NCBI RefSeq assembly: GCF_000344155.1
Contig: NZ_BAOQ01000040.1
Location: 1 to 44,286 of the forward strand
Source: Gordonia paraffinivorans NBRC 108238
GTDB lineage: Bacteria > Actinomycetota > Actinomycetes > Mycobacteriales > Mycobacteriaceae
DNA length: 44,286 nucleotides
Direction: 5' to 3'
Part shown: positions 1 through 19,126 of the stretch, one piece after another
Position numbering within the stretch: the stretch's first letter is position 1
Layout: each line of letters starts with the position of its first letter
Notes under the pieces: model-generated
Databases searched by the model: none
The model's input: the letters and a program-made list of their open reading frames with translations, nothing else
Told to the model about the DNA's origin: nothing
Program-made: the position numbers and the translations under genes

Positions 1-228
1 AAAAAACGGCATCAAACAATCCATCATCACACTATCGAGTTCTCAAAGAACACACACCCAACGGACGTCCTCCGTGAGGAGGCCGGCTCCGAAGAGCTCT
101 CCCAGAGCGCGATATTCTCACGCTCTTGTTCTCGGGAGTGGCACCGCACAGGCGGCCCGAGCGAGTGGCCCGGGCACTTTTGCCTCCCCGGCCCTCTCGG
201 CCCCGGGGGCGTTGCTCTCTGCGGTGCG
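1..228 (-). promoter_or_regulatory. rRNA operon leader with boxB/boxA-like antitermination site
   Basis: The minus strand from about 228 to 1 contains no gene. It has a small hairpin, CCTCC-TCAC-GGAGG (82-69), then TGTTCTTTGAGAACT (52-38), which matches the boxA antitermination element that precedes 16S rRNA in actinobacteria. Further on, a TTTGATGCC block (17-9) is typical of the 16S processing stem. The 16S gene itself is predicted to begin beyond the left edge and is not seen. A GC-rich inverted structure around 185-210 could be part of the leader or a tyrS terminator. Confidence 0.75.
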
Positions 229-234
229 TCGATT

Positions 235-263
235 AAGTTACACAGGCGCGAACACCACGTCAA
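235..263 (-). promoter_or_regulatory. Promoter of rRNA operon (P1-like)
   Basis: Reading the minus strand just after the tyrS stop codon, a TTGACG -35 box (263-258) is followed by a 17-base spacer and a TAACTT -10 box (240-235). This is close to the sigma-70/SigA consensus with ideal spacing, and the expected start of transcription is near 228. Transcription runs leftwards into an rRNA leader. A tyrS-rrn arrangement is known for the rrnB operon of fast-growing mycobacteria. Confidence 0.75.
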
Positions 264-272
264 ATCGCCTGG

Positions 273-1610
273 TCAGAGGCTTAACTTGGCACCCGCGAAG
301 TTCTTCTTGCCGCGGCGCACCACCAGCCACCGGCCGTGGAGCAGGTCGGCGTCGGCCGGCTGCCACTCGGGATCGGTGATCTTGGTGTTGTTCACGTAGG
401 CGCCGCCCTCGGAAACCGTCCGCCGCGCAGCCTTGTTGCTGTCGGCGAGCTTGGTCTCGACGAGGAGCTGGATGATCGTCGGGCGCTCGGAGAACTCGGC
501 GACAACGGTCTCCCCCACGGCGGCTGCGAGGGTCGCCTCGTCCAGCTCGGTGATGTCGGCACGTCCGAACAACGCCTGGCTGGCCAGTTCGACGGCCCGG
601 GTGTTGGCCTCTCCGTGGATGAGCGTGGTCATCTCGGCGGCCAGCCGCTTCTGGGCGAGACGCAGGTGCGGCTTGTCCGCGGTGGCCTGCTCGAGCTCCG
701 CGATCTCCTCACGACCGAGGAAGGTGAACCACCGCAGGTAGCGGATGACATCGGCATCGGCGGTGTTCACGAAGTACTGGTACCAGGCGTAGGGGCTGGT
801 GAGCTCGGGATCGAGCCAGAGGCTCCCGCCGCCGGTCGACTTGCCGAACTTCTTGCCGTCCGAGGAGGTGACCAGCGGAACGGTGAGCGCATGCAGCGAG
901 ACGCCGTCGAGACGACGACCCAGGTCGACGCCGCCGATGATGTTGCCCCACTGATCGGATCCGCCGATCTGCAGCACACAGCCGTAGCGGCGGTTGAGCT
1001 CGACGAAGTCGTTCGACTGCAGGAGGAGGTAGCTGAACTCGGCGTAACTGATGCCGTCGCCCTCGAGGCGACGCTTCACCGTGTCGCGGGCCAGCATGAC
1101 GTTCACCGAGAAGTGCTTGCCGAGGTCCCGCAGGAACTCGATGGCGGTCATCTTCCCGGTCCAGTCGAGGTTGTTGACGACGACCGCGCCGGTGGGCGAA
1201 TCGTCGATGTCGACGAACCGGCGCAGCTGGGCGTCGATCCGACTCGCCCACTCCGCGACCGTGTCCGGTGCGTTCATGGTGCGCTCCCCCACCTCTCGGG
1301 GATCACCGATCAGACCGGTGGCGCCGCCGGCGAGAACGATGGGCCGATGGCCGGCGAGCTGGAACCGCTTGAGCGTCAGCAGCGGCACGAGGTGACCTGC
1401 GTGCAGGCTCGACGCCGTCGGGTCGAAACCCGCGTACAACGTGATCGGCCCCTTGGCCATCTCTGCGCGCAACGCGTCGAGATCGGTGGACTGCGCGATC
1501 AGGCCTCGCCACTGGAGTTCGTCGAGGATGTCGGTCGGGCCTGCCTTCGCAGAGGCGGTGTCGACACCCGGCTCGGTCGTGTTGGCGGTTCCCTCAGTCT
1601 CAGCACTCAC
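273..1610 (-). CDS. tyrS: Tyrosine--tRNA ligase
   Basis: Cytoplasmic class I aminoacyl-tRNA synthetase that activates tyrosine with ATP and charges tRNA-Tyr. The 445-aa product has the HIGH-type motif HAGH at residues 70-73, the KMSKS-type motif KFGKS at 254-258, and a C-terminal S4-like RNA-binding domain (about 375-440). The start is a GTG at 1610 with GAAGG directly adjacent, which is unusually close. The first ~25 residues are Ala/Thr-rich and not part of the family core, which begins at [12 protein letters not shown], so a start slightly downstream is possible. It lies 78 bases after the Trm112-like gene and immediately upstream of an rRNA operon promoter. Confidence 0.97.
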   Translation of the reverse strand: MSAETEGTANTTEPGVDTASAKAGPTDILDELQWRGLIAQSTDLDALRAEMAKGPITLYAGFDPTASSLHAGHLVPLLTLKRFQLAGHRPIVLAGGATGLIGDPREVGERTMNAPDTVAEWASRIDAQLRRFVDIDDSPTGAVVVNNLDWTGKMTAIEFLRDLGKHFSVNVMLARDTVKRRLEGDGISYAEFSYLLLQSNDFVELNRRYGCVLQIGGSDQWGNIIGGVDLGRRLDGVSLHALTVPLVTSSDGKKFGKSTGGGSLWLDPELTSPYAWYQYFVNTADADVIRYLRWFTFLGREEIAELEQATADKPHLRLAQKRLAAEMTTLIHGEANTRAVELASQALFGRADITELDEATLAAAVGETVVAEFSERPTIIQLLVETKLADSNKAARRTVSEGGAYVNNTKITDPEWQPADADLLHGRWLVVRRGKKNFAGAKLSL

Positions 1611-1688
1611 CCTTCGATCTTGTCATCCACCCAGATCGGGGCGTGTGAGAGGTGACCGAGATGACCGCGTGCGGCTCCCGGGAGCCGC

Positions 1689-1904
1689 CTACTGCCCGGA
1701 GACCAGGCGCTCGTGCTCGGCGTCGTCGACCTTGCGTGCCTCGTCGATCAGCATGACCGGGATGCCGTCGGTGTCGATGCGGTAGGCGACGCGCAGGCGC
1801 GGGTTGTAGAGCTCGTCGCCGGCGTCGATCAGCGGGCCGTGGTCCTGCGGACAGGCCAGCCGCTCGCGGACGATCGGATCGATGGCCTCAGCTCGTGATG
1901 TCAC
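1689..1904 (-). CDS. Trm112-like (UPF0434) small protein
   Basis: A 71-aa protein of the Trm112/UPF0434 family, homologous in position and type to M. tuberculosis Rv1684. Eukaryotic and archaeal Trm112 is a zinc-bound activating subunit of methyltransferases; the role of the short bacterial forms is not settled. The family pattern is visible: LACPQDHGPL near residue 17, then a central segment ending RIDTDGIPVMLIDEAR. Only one cysteine is present, so the zinc site of the eukaryotic proteins is not conserved. The GTG start at 1904 lies 5 bases after the stop of the upstream fusion gene, so the two are probably co-transcribed and perhaps translationally coupled. Confidence 0.85.
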   Translation of the reverse strand: MTSRAEAIDPIVRERLACPQDHGPLIDAGDELYNPRLRVAYRIDTDGIPVMLIDEARKVDDAEHERLVSGQ

Positions 1905-1909
1905 GCGGA

Positions 1910-4906
1910 TCAGCCTATGGCATCGTCGACCGGCGCAGCCGCCCAGTCCAGCTTGGCGGCGGCGGTCCTCGTGTAGCGCCGGTACCGGCCCTCCTCGTCG
2001 CGGTACCAGATCCGCGGCCCGGGCTTCGGCAGTCCCTCGGCGAGCAACACCGTGCTCAACGGCCGGAACGACGCCGAGAGCGGGATCTCGTCCACCACGC
2101 GGATCAGGTGCGGTCGCAGCACGGACGGGAACTCGCCGAGCGCGACGCGCAGCTGAGTGGCCGTCAGCGAGTCGGCCTTGACGCCGGGGCGCAGGGTCAC
2201 CGCCGCGATGGCGATCTGGTGCCCCGGCTCACCGATCCCGTAGGTGACGACCTTGTCGATTCCCGTCACCCGCGACAACGCGTGGTTGATGGTCGGGATG
2301 AAGATCGGCCCCGTCTCGGCCTTGATGACGCGATCGACGGACCCGAGGAAGAACAGGTCGCCGTCGGCATCGCGGACGAACAGGTGGCCCGACACCTCCC
2401 AGCGGTCGCGGGCGGCGAACACGTCGCGCAGCACCGTCCCGTTGACGTCGAACTTGTGCCGCGCCTTGGCGAGCAGCAGGCCGGGCTCGCCCACCTCCGC
2501 GCGCCGGACGTAGCCGTGCTCGTCGATGAGGAGCTGGTCGCGCATGATGTCGTAGGCGGCGACCTCGACCGGGTTGGTCTCGGGGAGCGGACGTCCGACC
2601 GAGGAGAGCTTCTCGCCGGTGACGTTGGCCAGGATCGCCGAACCGTCTGCGGTGGCGAAGAACTCGAGGATCCGGGCGCGCGGGAAACTCTTGCACACGT
2701 CCTCCCAGAGTCCGCCCGACATGCCCGAACCCATGAAGAGCCGGATCGGGTTGTGCTGGTTGATCCGGAAGGCCGGGTCGCGGACCACCTGCGCGAGCAT
2801 CGACCACGTGTACGACACCACGGTCACGCCGTAGCGGCGCACCTCGGTGGAGAACGTCTCCGGGTCGATGCCGTTGGACAGCGCGATGCGCGACCGGCCG
2901 ACGACCGTCGCGCCCAGGGTGGTGAGCAGTCCCGACGCATGGTGCAGCGGCGGCAGGCAGTACACGGTGTCGTGGTCGGTGAGTGCGGCCGCCGACGCCG
3001 CGCCGAACGCCGACATCGCGAACCGGTGGTTGGTGACCGGCCACGGCACGAGCTTGCCCTTGGAGCGGCTGAACAGGATGAACGCCAGATCGCCCGCGAG
3101 TCCCGGATCGGGGCGGTACCAGCTCGGCATCTCGACCTGATCCGGGTCGATCTGCTCCATGTCGATGATCGTGTCGCCGTCGGCCCCCTCGATCGAGCGG
3201 CTGTCGCCGCTGCCGCCGCCGAGGACGAGAACCCGATCCGACGCCGCGGTCGCGAGGTCGAGGTTGTTCGGGTCGGTGACGATGACCGAGCTGTCGGCCA
3301 GCAGCATCATCTCGCGCACGTCCGCGTCGGCGGCGAGGAGCACCGCAACCGCGCCCAGGCGGGACAGTGCCGCGATCACGACCAGGGCGCTCGGGCGCGT
3401 GTCCATCAGGACGCCGATGTGCTGGCCCGGCCGGATGCCGCACTCCACGAGGCCGGCGACGACGTTGTTGATCCGGGCGTCGACCTGGCTGTGCGTGAGC
3501 ACGCGGTTCTCGAACAGGAACAGCTCGTTCTCGCCGTGCTTGCGCGTGTTCTCGGCCATCAGCTTCGACAGCGAGATCCGCGTGCCGCTCTGGATCTGGC
3601 CGAGGCGCAGGAGCCGTGGGACCGTCCGCACCGACTCCGATGCGACGGCGATCGACGTGCGCTGGAAGGAGTTGAGGAGGCCGAGGATCTCGCGGGAGTA
3701 CGCCGAGCCGGCGTCGGCGACCGCGCCCACGCCGTGGGTGATGCGCGAGGACAGGCTGACGCCGCCGCCGTGTCCGCTCTCCACGTACTCCATCTCGCGG
3801 ATGAGGTCGGGACGGGGACCGTCGGCCGACAGCCAGGTCACCCAGTCGGCCACCGTGGGCCAGGTGTGTTGGCCGGCAGTGGAACCCACCACCAGGCCGA
3901 AGTGGCCGACCGGCAGGGTGGACTCGTAGACCTCGGCGTCGGGGGCCGCCTTCACGATGCCGCGCACCGCGGTGGGCTGGCCGATGTCGTCGGCCTCACC
4001 CACGAACGCGAGGACCGGGCAGGTGATCTCGGTCAGCGACACCAGGTCGCCGTTGATGACGAAACCGCCCGAGACCATGCGGTTGTGGGCGACGAACTGA
4101 CGGAGCAGCTCGGCGATGGCCGGACCCGACCACGCGACCCAGCCGTCCGCCTCGAGGAACCGGCGCTGGTCCTCGCGGGTGAGCAGTGCCTCGCGGTCGT
4201 GGAGCCGGCGGAGGAAGTCGATCCGGCTGCGGATCGTCTTGACCGGGTCGAGCAGTTGGAAACCGGTGCGCGCCATCCAATCCCGGACCCACAGGTTCTG
4301 CGTGAACGAGCGCTCGGCGAGGAACTCCGCGGCCGGCGCGACGAGCCCTGCGGGCATGCCCAGCGGCAACGCCGCAAGCACGTCGACCGGGCTGCCGAAG
4401 GTGATGACGCTGGCGATGTTCTTCGAACTCCGGTATGCCGCGGTCTGGTAGGCGAACATGCCTCCCTGGGAGTACCCGCCGAGGTGGATGTCCTGGCCGG
4501 TCGCCTCGACGATCAGGTCGATGGCCTCGCTGACGGCCACCACGTGATCGGCGAGCGTGCGCTCGAGCCCGCCTTCCTCCCGCTCGGGCGAGCCGAAGTC
4601 GACGACCCACGGGGTGATCCCGTTGCGGTGCAGGATGGACACGGCGCCGTTGTGCTCGGTCACGTCGTAGACGTTGGCCGACACCATCATCGGCGGCACG
4701 AGCACGATGTTCGGCCCGGTCGACGGCTCATCGGGGAAGTACCGGCGCAGCTTGAACATCCTGCGGGTCTCCACCACCGCGAACGGAGCCGGCTCGGTAC
4801 CGGTCTCGAGGCCGCCGTAGCGCAGCACCTCGAGCCCGTTCTGCGCGGTCGCCAGCACTCGGTCGACCACCCCGCCGAGATCCGGGAGCCCCTCCCAAGA
4901 CACCAT
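1910..4906 (-). CDS. Bifunctional alpha/beta-hydrolase (lipase-like) / acyl-CoA synthetase-like protein
   Basis: A 998-aa fusion of the Rv1683 type. Residues ~50-365 form an alpha/beta hydrolase related to class III PHA synthases, with nucleophile elbow GYSQGG (Ser146), an acid at GEADD (Asp306/307) and a histidine at VGHFG (His335). Residues ~445-985 resemble an AMP-binding acyl-CoA synthetase. Its signature loops are altered: the ATP-binding loop reads FSRSKGKL (612-619) instead of a TSGTTGxPKG type, and the YGxTE-like core reads FFATADGS (749-756). The mycobacterial homologue is reported to be lipid-droplet associated and to take part in triacylglycerol turnover; a similar role here is inferred. 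The ATG start at 4906 follows a candidate promoter with a palindromic operator. Confidence 0.88.
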   Translation of the reverse strand: MVSWEGLPDLGGVVDRVLATAQNGLEVLRYGGLETGTEPAPFAVVETRRMFKLRRYFPDEPSTGPNIVLVPPMMVSANVYDVTEHNGAVSILHRNGITPWVVDFGSPEREEGGLERTLADHVVAVSEAIDLIVEATGQDIHLGGYSQGGMFAYQTAAYRSSKNIASVITFGSPVDVLAALPLGMPAGLVAPAAEFLAERSFTQNLWVRDWMARTGFQLLDPVKTIRSRIDFLRRLHDREALLTREDQRRFLEADGWVAWSGPAIAELLRQFVAHNRMVSGGFVINGDLVSLTEITCPVLAFVGEADDIGQPTAVRGIVKAAPDAEVYESTLPVGHFGLVVGSTAGQHTWPTVADWVTWLSADGPRPDLIREMEYVESGHGGGVSLSSRITHGVGAVADAGSAYSREILGLLNSFQRTSIAVASESVRTVPRLLRLGQIQSGTRISLSKLMAENTRKHGENELFLFENRVLTHSQVDARINNVVAGLVECGIRPGQHIGVLMDTRPSALVVIAALSRLGAVAVLLAADADVREMMLLADSSVIVTDPNNLDLATAASDRVLVLGGGSGDSRSIEGADGDTIIDMEQIDPDQVEMPSWYRPDPGLAGDLAFILFSRSKGKLVPWPVTNHRFAMSAFGAASAAALTDHDTVYCLPPLHHASGLLTTLGATVVGRSRIALSNGIDPETFSTEVRRYGVTVVSYTWSMLAQVVRDPAFRINQHNPIRLFMGSGMSGGLWEDVCKSFPRARILEFFATADGSAILANVTGEKLSSVGRPLPETNPVEVAAYDIMRDQLLIDEHGYVRRAEVGEPGLLLAKARHKFDVNGTVLRDVFAARDRWEVSGHLFVRDADGDLFFLGSVDRVIKAETGPIFIPTINHALSRVTGIDKVVTYGIGEPGHQIAIAAVTLRPGVKADSLTATQLRVALGEFPSVLRPHLIRVVDEIPLSASFRPLSTVLLAEGLPKPGPRIWYRDEEGRYRRYTRTAAAKLDWAAAPVDDAIG

Positions 4907-4926
4907 CGCGTCGATTCCCTCCCGTC

Positions 4927-4973
4927 GTCACCGAGACACAGTCACCGACGCAGCGGTGACCAAGCTCACTCTA
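4927..4973 (-). promoter_or_regulatory. Candidate promoter with palindromic operator upstream of the lipase/acyl-CoA synthetase gene
   Basis: On the minus strand a TAGAGT -10-like box (4973-4968) is followed by GTCACCG-6 nt-CGGTGAC (4960-4941), a perfect 7-base inverted repeat. A third copy of the half-site, CGGTGAC, follows at 4933-4927 after 7 bases. The palindrome would overlap the transcription start, a usual place for a repressor. No good -35 box is visible. The regulator is not identified; spacing and symmetry suit a TetR-type dimer, but this is inference. Confidence 0.45.
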
Positions 4974-4990
4974 CCCATCCGGGCAGCTGT

Positions 4991-7638
<2,648 letters not shown>

Positions 7639-7698
7639 GAGGTGAAGCTCCTGTTCTAAGCGATGACCCGAGTCCATCATCGGCCCCGGGGTTCCGGC

Positions 7699-7728
7699 CA
7701 CGCCGCCCGGGTCTCGGTTCGCGGCGTG
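7699..7728. terminator. Inverted repeat between argR and argG
   Basis: CACGCCGC (7699-7706) and GCGGCGTG (7721-7728) are perfect 8-base inverted repeats with a 14-base loop, inside the 148-base argR-argG gap. There is no T-run, so it is not a classical intrinsic terminator. It could reduce read-through from argR into argG, stabilise the upstream message, or be neutral. Confidence 0.35.
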
Positions 7729-7786
7729 CTCGGTTCGGTTCTTGTGCTGTGGGTCTCTCTCTGGTGCTGATTGCGGGCCGGGGCGG

Positions 7787-8323
7787 CTACACGAGTCCCT
7801 CGATCCGTCGTGCGAGTTCGGCGCCCGTGAGCGGCTCGCGGGCGACGACGAGGATCGTGTCGTCACCGGCGATCGTGCCCACCACGTCGGGCAACCGCGC
7901 CCGGTCCAGGGCCGCTGCCAGGTAGTGCGCCGCGCCCGGGGGCGTGCGCAGCACCGCGAGGTTGCCGCTGCTGTCGGTCGAGACCAGCAGGTCGGTCACG
8001 AGTCGGGCGAGGCGGTCGGTGCCGCCGGACACCCCGCGGACGGGGGTGCCGTCCTCGGGCACGACGTACACGCCGGCCCCGCCGTCGGCGGCGCGGAGCT
8101 TGACCGCGCCGAGTTCGTCGAGGTCACGGGAGAGCGTGGCCTGGGTGGCCTCGATGCCCTCCTCGGCGAGCAGGCGCTGCAGTTCGGTCTGGCTCCGCAC
8201 CCGATGGGTCGCCAGGATCTCGACGATCCGCGCGTGCCGGCCCGCACGGGTCGCGGCGAGGCGGGTCTCCGAATGCTCGGCCCCGCTCGACGCGGTTCCG
8301 CGTGGTTCGGCTCCGGCGGTCAT
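7787..8323 (-). CDS. argR: Arginine repressor ArgR
   Basis: Arginine-responsive hexameric transcription factor that represses arginine biosynthesis. The 178-aa protein has an N-terminal winged helix-turn-helix (about residues 25-95, including SQTELQRLL and [10 protein letters not shown]) and a C-terminal oligomerisation/arginine-binding domain with the conserved [12 protein letters not shown] block. About 20 Ala/Gly/Thr-rich residues precede the core. The ATG at 8323 has AGGACGAG upstream. The gene is embedded in the cluster it presumably controls, 49 bases after argF, so repression at argC would also lower ArgR itself. Its likely operator is the tandem ARG box at 13749-13785. Confidence 0.95.
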   Translation of the reverse strand: MTAGAEPRGTASSGAEHSETRLAATRAGRHARIVEILATHRVRSQTELQRLLAEEGIEATQATLSRDLDELGAVKLRAADGGAGVYVVPEDGTPVRGVSGGTDRLARLVTDLLVSTDSSGNLAVLRTPPGAAHYLAAALDRARLPDVVGTIAGDDTILVVAREPLTGAELARRIEGLV

Positions 8324-8372
8324 CTCTCGTCCTGTGTCACTCGTCGTCGGCTGTCGTGGTCTCGCCCGGTCC

Positions 8373-10494
<2,122 letters not shown>

Positions 10495-10498
<4 letters not shown>

Positions 10499-11441
10499 TT
10501 CTCCTCCTCGGTTCCGGTCGCGGCGACGGCCTCGGAGGGGTCGACGACGGCGGTGCCGGTGGAACTCTCGGTCAGCAGTTCGGCGAGCACGGAATGGGCG
10601 ACGCGGCCGTCGATGACGTGGGCGCGTTCGACTCCCCCGGTCACCGCGCGCAGGCAGGCCTCCATCTTCGGGATCATCCCGGAGTCCAGCGACGGCAGCA
10701 GCTCCGCGAGCGCGTCGGTGTCGATCTGCGACACCAGCGAACCGCGGTCGGGCCAGTCGGTGTAGAGGCCCTCGACATCGGTGAGCATCACCAGCCGGGT
10801 CGCGCCGAGCGCCTCTGCGATCGCGCCCGCCGCGGTGTCGGCGTTGATGTTGTGCACGACGCCGTCGCGGTCGGGGGCGATCGTCGAGATCACCGGGATG
10901 CGTCCGGCGGCGACGAGATCGAGCACCGCCGAGGTGTTCACCGAGGTGATGTCGCCGACGAGTCCGATGTCGGTGGCGACGCCGTCGACCATGACGGTGC
11001 GGCGGGTCGCGGTGAACAAGTGCGCGTCCTCACCGGTGATGCCGACCGCGTAGGGGCCGTGCCGGTTGATGAGGCCGACGAGTTCGCGGCCCACCTGACC
11101 GAACAGCACCATCCGGGCGACGTCCATCACCTCGGGCGTGGTCACCCGGAATCCGCCCTTGAACTCGCCCTGGAGGCCGAGCTTCTTCAGCATGGCCGAG
11201 ATCTGCGGACCGCCGCCGTGCACGACGACCGGGTGCATGCCGCAGGCGCGCAGGAACACCATGTCGGCGGCGAAGGCCTTCTTCAGCTCGTCGTCGACCA
11301 TGGCGTTGCCGCCGTACTTGACGACGATCGTCGCGCCGTGGAGTTCCTGGAGCGCCGGCAGCGCCTCGGCGAGGACCCTCGCCTTGGCCAATCCGGCGTC
11401 CGGATCGATCTTCGGGGCACCGGCCTGCGATGCGTCGCCGC

Positions 11442-11445
<4 letters not shown>
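10495..11445 (-). CDS. argB: Acetylglutamate kinase
   Basis: Phosphorylates N-acetylglutamate with ATP, usually the arginine feedback-controlled step in organisms that recycle acetyl groups through ArgJ. The 316-aa protein has the amino-acid-kinase motifs VVKYGGNAM near the N-terminus and [11 protein letters not shown] (substrate-binding glycine loop). The frame is open upstream to 11745, but the ATG at 11445 yields the family N-terminus and overlaps the argJ stop (ATGA), so translation is probably by coupling; no independent Shine-Dalgarno is evident. Confidence 0.97.
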
Positions 11446-16329
<4,884 letters not shown>

Positions 16330-16386
16330 TGTCTATCAACTACTTTCGTCGCGTCGGGAGAAGTCTGTGAGGGTGCTCGCCGGTGA

Positions 16387-17487
<1,101 letters not shown>

Positions 17488-17498
17488 TCACGCGACGC

Positions 17499-17533
17499 GG
17501 TCCCGGGACCTTGGCTTTTTGCGTTCCCGGACC
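17499..17533. other. Hairpin between the acyltransferase gene and pheS
   Basis: GGTCC-C-GGGA (17499-17508) pairs with TCCC-GGACC (17525-17533), a 9-pair stem with one bulged base and a 16-base loop. It may act as terminator for the acyltransferase gene or as a leader structure of pheST. No U-run follows it on the minus strand and no Phe-rich leader peptide was found, so a classical attenuator is not supported. Confidence 0.3.
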
Positions 17534-17629
17534 ACCGTCGACGACGGCGATGACTCCCATCGAGGGTAGTCGACCGCCCCCTCGCCCTGACCTGCAGGGA
17601 GGAGTGACCAGCGCGCGACCGCACGCGCT

Positions 17630-18982
17630 CTACGTCCGCGGGCGGGCCTCGGGGTCGATGCCGAGCGCGAGGCAGCGGGCGCCGAGTGCACCGCCCGCGG
17701 CGATCAGCAGGTAAACCAGGCCGTCGCCGACGAGGCCGGACCTCGCCACCATCAGCACCGCGATGCCGATGACCACCACGAGCGACACCAGGGCCGCGTC
17801 GCGAGCCCGTCCCGCACGTCGGGCGACGGGGTCGTCCCACCACGGAAGGGGCCTGTTCTCCAGCGGGGAGAGCAGCACGAGGACCGGCACCATCAGGATC
17901 AGCAGCAACGCGGTCTGCGTCGCGACGACGATCGGGAACGACATGCTGTGCGCGTCGGCGCGGTCGAATCCGGCCGCCGCGCCGAGTGCGACGATCGCGG
18001 CGAGAACCGGCAGATGCCACAGGTACAGGGTCATCGCTCCCCGGTTGCCGAGGACGACCCACCACCAGACCCGCGGGCGGTCGGCGATGCCGGCCAGTAC
18101 GCCCCACAGCGCGATCGCCCCGGCGCAGAGGACGATCGCGTGGCCGGCGAGCAGCAGGCTGGGCGGGTTCATGTTCGACAGCTGCTGACCCGGCACCGTC
18201 ACGAGCGACATCTCGTACGGCCCCCACACGACCAGGCAGATGTCGACGACGAGCGCGCACGCCGCGACGACCCCGGCGATCGCGGGTCGCAGGATCCGCT
18301 TGGCGTGGGCCACGCCGAGCACGGCGGGGAGAGTCCAGACGGTGAGGAAGCCCGCATAGCCGAGCCAGGACGGGCCGCCGGACAGGCGAACGGCGTCGAC
18401 GAGCGCGGTACTCCCCCAGCACGCAGCGAGCGCGATCGCGATGTGGCCGGTCGTGCGGACCCGCTGCAGGAACGGGACGACGGCCAGAACGAGCAGGTAG
18501 GCTCCGAGGAACCAGAGCAGTTGCACGCTCAGGCGGGCGACGACGTCGACCGCGGCGTCGTGACCGGTGCCCCCCAGGATCACCAGCGTGGCGACCACGG
18601 CGCTCAGATACCAGACCACTGGTCGGAGCAGGCGCTGGGCACGACCGAACAGCCACTGTCCGGCACTCGGTGCGTCGGTGGCGGCACGAGACCTCCATGC
18701 GTGCGTCGACGCGGCGGCTCCGGCGAAGAAGAACAGCGGCAGGACCTGCAACAGCCAGGTCGCGGCTTGCAGTGCGGGTATCTCGCCGAGAGTGTTGCCG
18801 ACAAGGATCGAGTCCCCGGCGGGGTCGACCGTGAGCATGATCGAGTGACCGGCGACGACGACCAGCAACGAGACGATGCGGATGAGATCGATGTAGCGGT
18901 CGCGGTCACCGGTGAGGGCGGCGAGTTCGCGAGGCGTCGGGAGGCCGCGCGGGCGGGTCGAGACGGGCGTGATCGTGCGCAT
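17630..18982 (-). CDS. Acyltransferase family 3 membrane protein
   Basis: A 450-aa polytopic membrane protein of the acyltransferase-3 family, whose members transfer acyl groups onto cell-envelope sugars, lipids or antibiotics. The family start RYIDLIRIVSLLVVVAGH is seen at residues ~29-46, with the conserved AGH histidine, followed by about ten hydrophobic segments (for example LLQVLPLFFFAGAAAS and VVATLVILGG). The acceptor cannot be predicted. The ATG start at 18980-18982 lacks a clear ribosome-binding site. It lies between tex and pheS, separated from tex by 144 bases containing a possible terminator, so it may have its own promoter. Confidence 0.85.
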   Translation of the reverse strand: MRTITPVSTRPRGLPTPRELAALTGDRDRYIDLIRIVSLLVVVAGHSIMLTVDPAGDSILVGNTLGEIPALQAATWLLQVLPLFFFAGAAASTHAWRSRAATDAPSAGQWLFGRAQRLLRPVVWYLSAVVATLVILGGTGHDAAVDVVARLSVQLLWFLGAYLLVLAVVPFLQRVRTTGHIAIALAACWGSTALVDAVRLSGGPSWLGYAGFLTVWTLPAVLGVAHAKRILRPAIAGVVAACALVVDICLVVWGPYEMSLVTVPGQQLSNMNPPSLLLAGHAIVLCAGAIALWGVLAGIADRPRVWWWVVLGNRGAMTLYLWHLPVLAAIVALGAAAGFDRADAHSMSFPIVVATQTALLLILMVPVLVLLSPLENRPLPWWDDPVARRAGRARDAALVSLVVVIGIAVLMVARSGLVGDGLVYLLIAAGGALGARCLALGIDPEARPRT

Positions 18983-19044
18983 CCACCGAGTCTGACCGGC
19001 CGATTCACCGCGGACCTGAGCAGAATCACTCGGTCGCAGACGGC

Positions 19045-19073
19045 AAAATCGCGGGTCGGGCCCGAAGTCGCGA
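19045..19073 (-). terminator. Possible intrinsic terminator after tex
   Basis: On the minus strand TCGCG (19073-19069) pairs with CGCGA (19053-19049) around a loop that itself holds the palindrome TCGGGCCCGA; TTTT (19048-19045) follows directly. It lies 53 bases past the tex stop codon, so it would end the infC-rpmI-rplT-methyltransferase-tex unit. Confidence 0.45.
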
Positions 19074-19126
19074 CGCGGTGCGCGCGAGTCCGGGACCCGG
19101 TCCCGCGATTCGTCGGATCCGGTGCG

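Noticed and set aside
18983..19126. Possible tRNA in the tex-acyltransferase gap
   Set aside because: No T-loop GGTTCRA-type motif or cloverleaf could be found on either strand; no tRNA was recognised anywhere in the window.
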